64,000 nt of DNA from Hyposmocoma kahamanoa (Eukaryota > Arthropoda > Insecta > Lepidoptera > Cosmopterigidae), in NCBI RefSeq assembly GCF_003589595.1, contig NW_020654810.1, positions 24,782,467 to 24,846,466 of the forward strand, given 5' to 3'. The position numbers were made by a program, and so were the translations under genes. Under the pieces are notes generated by a model. That model was not told the origin of the DNA, did not search any database, and worked only from the letters and a program-made list of their open reading frames with translations. Positions 62,713 to 64,000 of the stretch are shown piece after piece (positions within the stretch are counted from its first letter, which is position 1; every line of letters begins with the position of its first letter).

Positions 62713-63700
62713 TTTCAACAAATAAAAAACAAATATAATTCCAAAAACTTTTGACATTTTATTAAAAAAATATACTTATTTCAAATTATATTTACAACCT
62801 GTACGTACAATAAAAATAAATAGTGTGACAACCTTACGTTCCAAGAGACGTTGCACTACTTGTTTTATAATACTATGGTACAGCTCTAAAGTTCTTTACC
62901 TGACCGCGAAGTTATAGTGTTGGCAGATGTAGGTTTTATTATTCATTTTATCTGACCCAGATGGTCACACCTCGGCGAGCGCGTATGAATAAGTAAAATA
63001 GAATCATTTAAATTGTATAATCGCGTAAAGCTGCCAATTAAAATTTGTAAAATACAGTTTAGATTTTGAATTTCGTCAAAATCATAAACTAATTCCTTTA
63101 GAGTTGGAATGTCGAGAATTCTTTAATACACCTTTCTAATTAACTCTTATAGTGGCCTATGTAACCGAGTTTCGAATTTTCGGGAACATATTTTTTGTTC
63201 CTCCGTGGTAGCCTATCGGGTAAATGACATTAATTCCTTCCTGGTGAATCACGTGTAATTGGAGTTCCCAGGCATTGCCCTTTAAATCAATTTGTGGCTA
63301 CGTGAAGACGACTGTCAGGAATATTTAGTTTATCTTGATTTCTCCTATTAATATCATCGTCGTTTGCAAACAACAACGCTTAAGAATCAATTCGAATTCC
63401 AATTTTTCTCGTACTGAAGCAGTTCATTTTACTTGGTTCGAGCTGTAGGGACACTGGGTTAATTTCCGAATTTATATTTTTACAAACGAAATTGACGTCA
63501 TTTGAAAAATGTATATCGTATACTATAGATGTTCTATTTAGTTCAGTTGACATAAAAAAAAACATTGATATTATGTAAAAAGCACCTATTGAATACAGCG
63601 GTTTTCTTGTAAAATTTGGAGGTAAGTTTATGTTTCTTTTCTATCGTGATAATATTTAGGAATAGTGTTTTCACACCGTGTACATCCTCAATTTTACTAT
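62713..63700. other. No feature recognised
   Basis: AT-rich. Minus-strand frames of 61-69 codons have no motif. Confidence 0.5.
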
Positions 63701-63701
63701 A

Positions 63702-63737
63702 TATTTTTTCCAAAGTGGAATCACTTTGGAAAAAATA
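63702..63737. repeat. Perfect 16-bp hairpin
   Basis: TATTTTTTCCAAAGTG, loop GAAT, CACTTTGGAAAAAATA. Just right of it, 63739-63785 repeats 36150-36205, so the hairpin may mark one end of a small unclassified element. Confidence 0.88.
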
Positions 63738-63789
63738 CTTCAACACTTTCACTGTTGTGCGGAATCAACCAAAGCCATTTGAGGTTGTA

Positions 63790-64000
63790 TCGACTGTTAA
63801 GTAAAAAAAATTACTGTTTTTATTTTAAAACGTTACTTAAGTCGAATTAAAACGTAAATATAAAAAAATAATTGAACAAATAGCACACAATTATTAAATA
63901 TTAATTATCCAACGAGCGAGACACGTGCCTACTACGCCGCCCTAAAGTAAGTGATATACAACAGCGTACTATTACATCGTTTAATTTCTTTTACTTCATC
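63790..64000. other. No feature recognised
   Basis: AT-rich tail of the window. Nothing supported. Confidence 0.5.

Noticed and set aside
1..64000. CRISPR arrays, phage, operons or other prokaryotic systems
   Set aside because: No regularly spaced repeats, no prokaryotic genes; all repeated sequence is explained by eukaryotic dispersed elements.

Overview
This window looks like intergenic or intronic DNA from an insect, most likely a moth or butterfly. It is AT-rich, contains no recognisable host protein-coding exon, and is packed with decayed transposable elements. The lepidopteran assignment rests on repeat types I recognise from memory: a tRNA-derived SINE with the tail 'GGTCAGAACAATGTACATG' at 22845-23072, RTE-like and Jockey/CR1-like LINE 3' ends, a mariner relic and the 'CGACTTCAAAAAAGGAGGAGG'-type repeat. 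It is not proven here. There are no bacterial features (operons, ribosome binding sites, CRISPR). Almost every ORF of 60-110 codons is a chance frame or a piece of a dead element.

Family names used below are local labels. R1 is a dispersed repeat of about 300 bp ending in CTTGGTATTAT(A)n, with about 22 copies. SINE-A to SINE-D are tRNA-like repeats. LINE-J (Jockey-like), LINE-C (CR1/Jockey-like) and LINE-R (RTE-like) are non-LTR retrotransposon remnants. G1 is the repeat with AACCGACyTCAAAA at both ends in inverted orientation. M1-M5 are short inverted-repeat elements (MITE-like). FB1 is a foldback element. D1 is an element of about 0.87 kb with CACTAC..GGGG-like ends.

Layout. 1-8.6 kb: fragments of LINE-J, SINE-B, R1, two M1 copies and two M3 copies. 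8.6-15 kb: the least repeat-dense part, with FB1, a (TA)n tract and a CpG-rich stretch at about 10.9-11.04 kb carrying a CRE-like and an E2F-like site, which is the only candidate host regulatory region. 15-19.7 kb: dead mariner, G1, LINE-C, R1, SINE-A and LINE-J. 20-32 kb: mixed SINEs, R1, LINE pieces, the first D1 copy and M4. 32-47 kb: G1 copies (one split by M2), R1, RTE-like LINE debris and SINEs. 47-55.4 kb is the most informative part: a LINE with reverse transcriptase motifs split by an M1 copy, an inverted pair of an unnamed repeat unit, a broken hAT-like element of about 2 kb that has collected several insertions, and a three-level nest (M1 inside a longer M1 relative inside D1). 55.4-64 kb: sparse R1, G1, SINE and RTE fragments.

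The strongest result is the M1 family. Six copies have CATTGACTTAC ends and 8-bp target-site duplications (five exact, one 7/8), and two insertions have matching unfilled sites in related repeats elsewhere in the window. The sequence shows no intact transposase and no complete host gene, so no new gene system is claimed.
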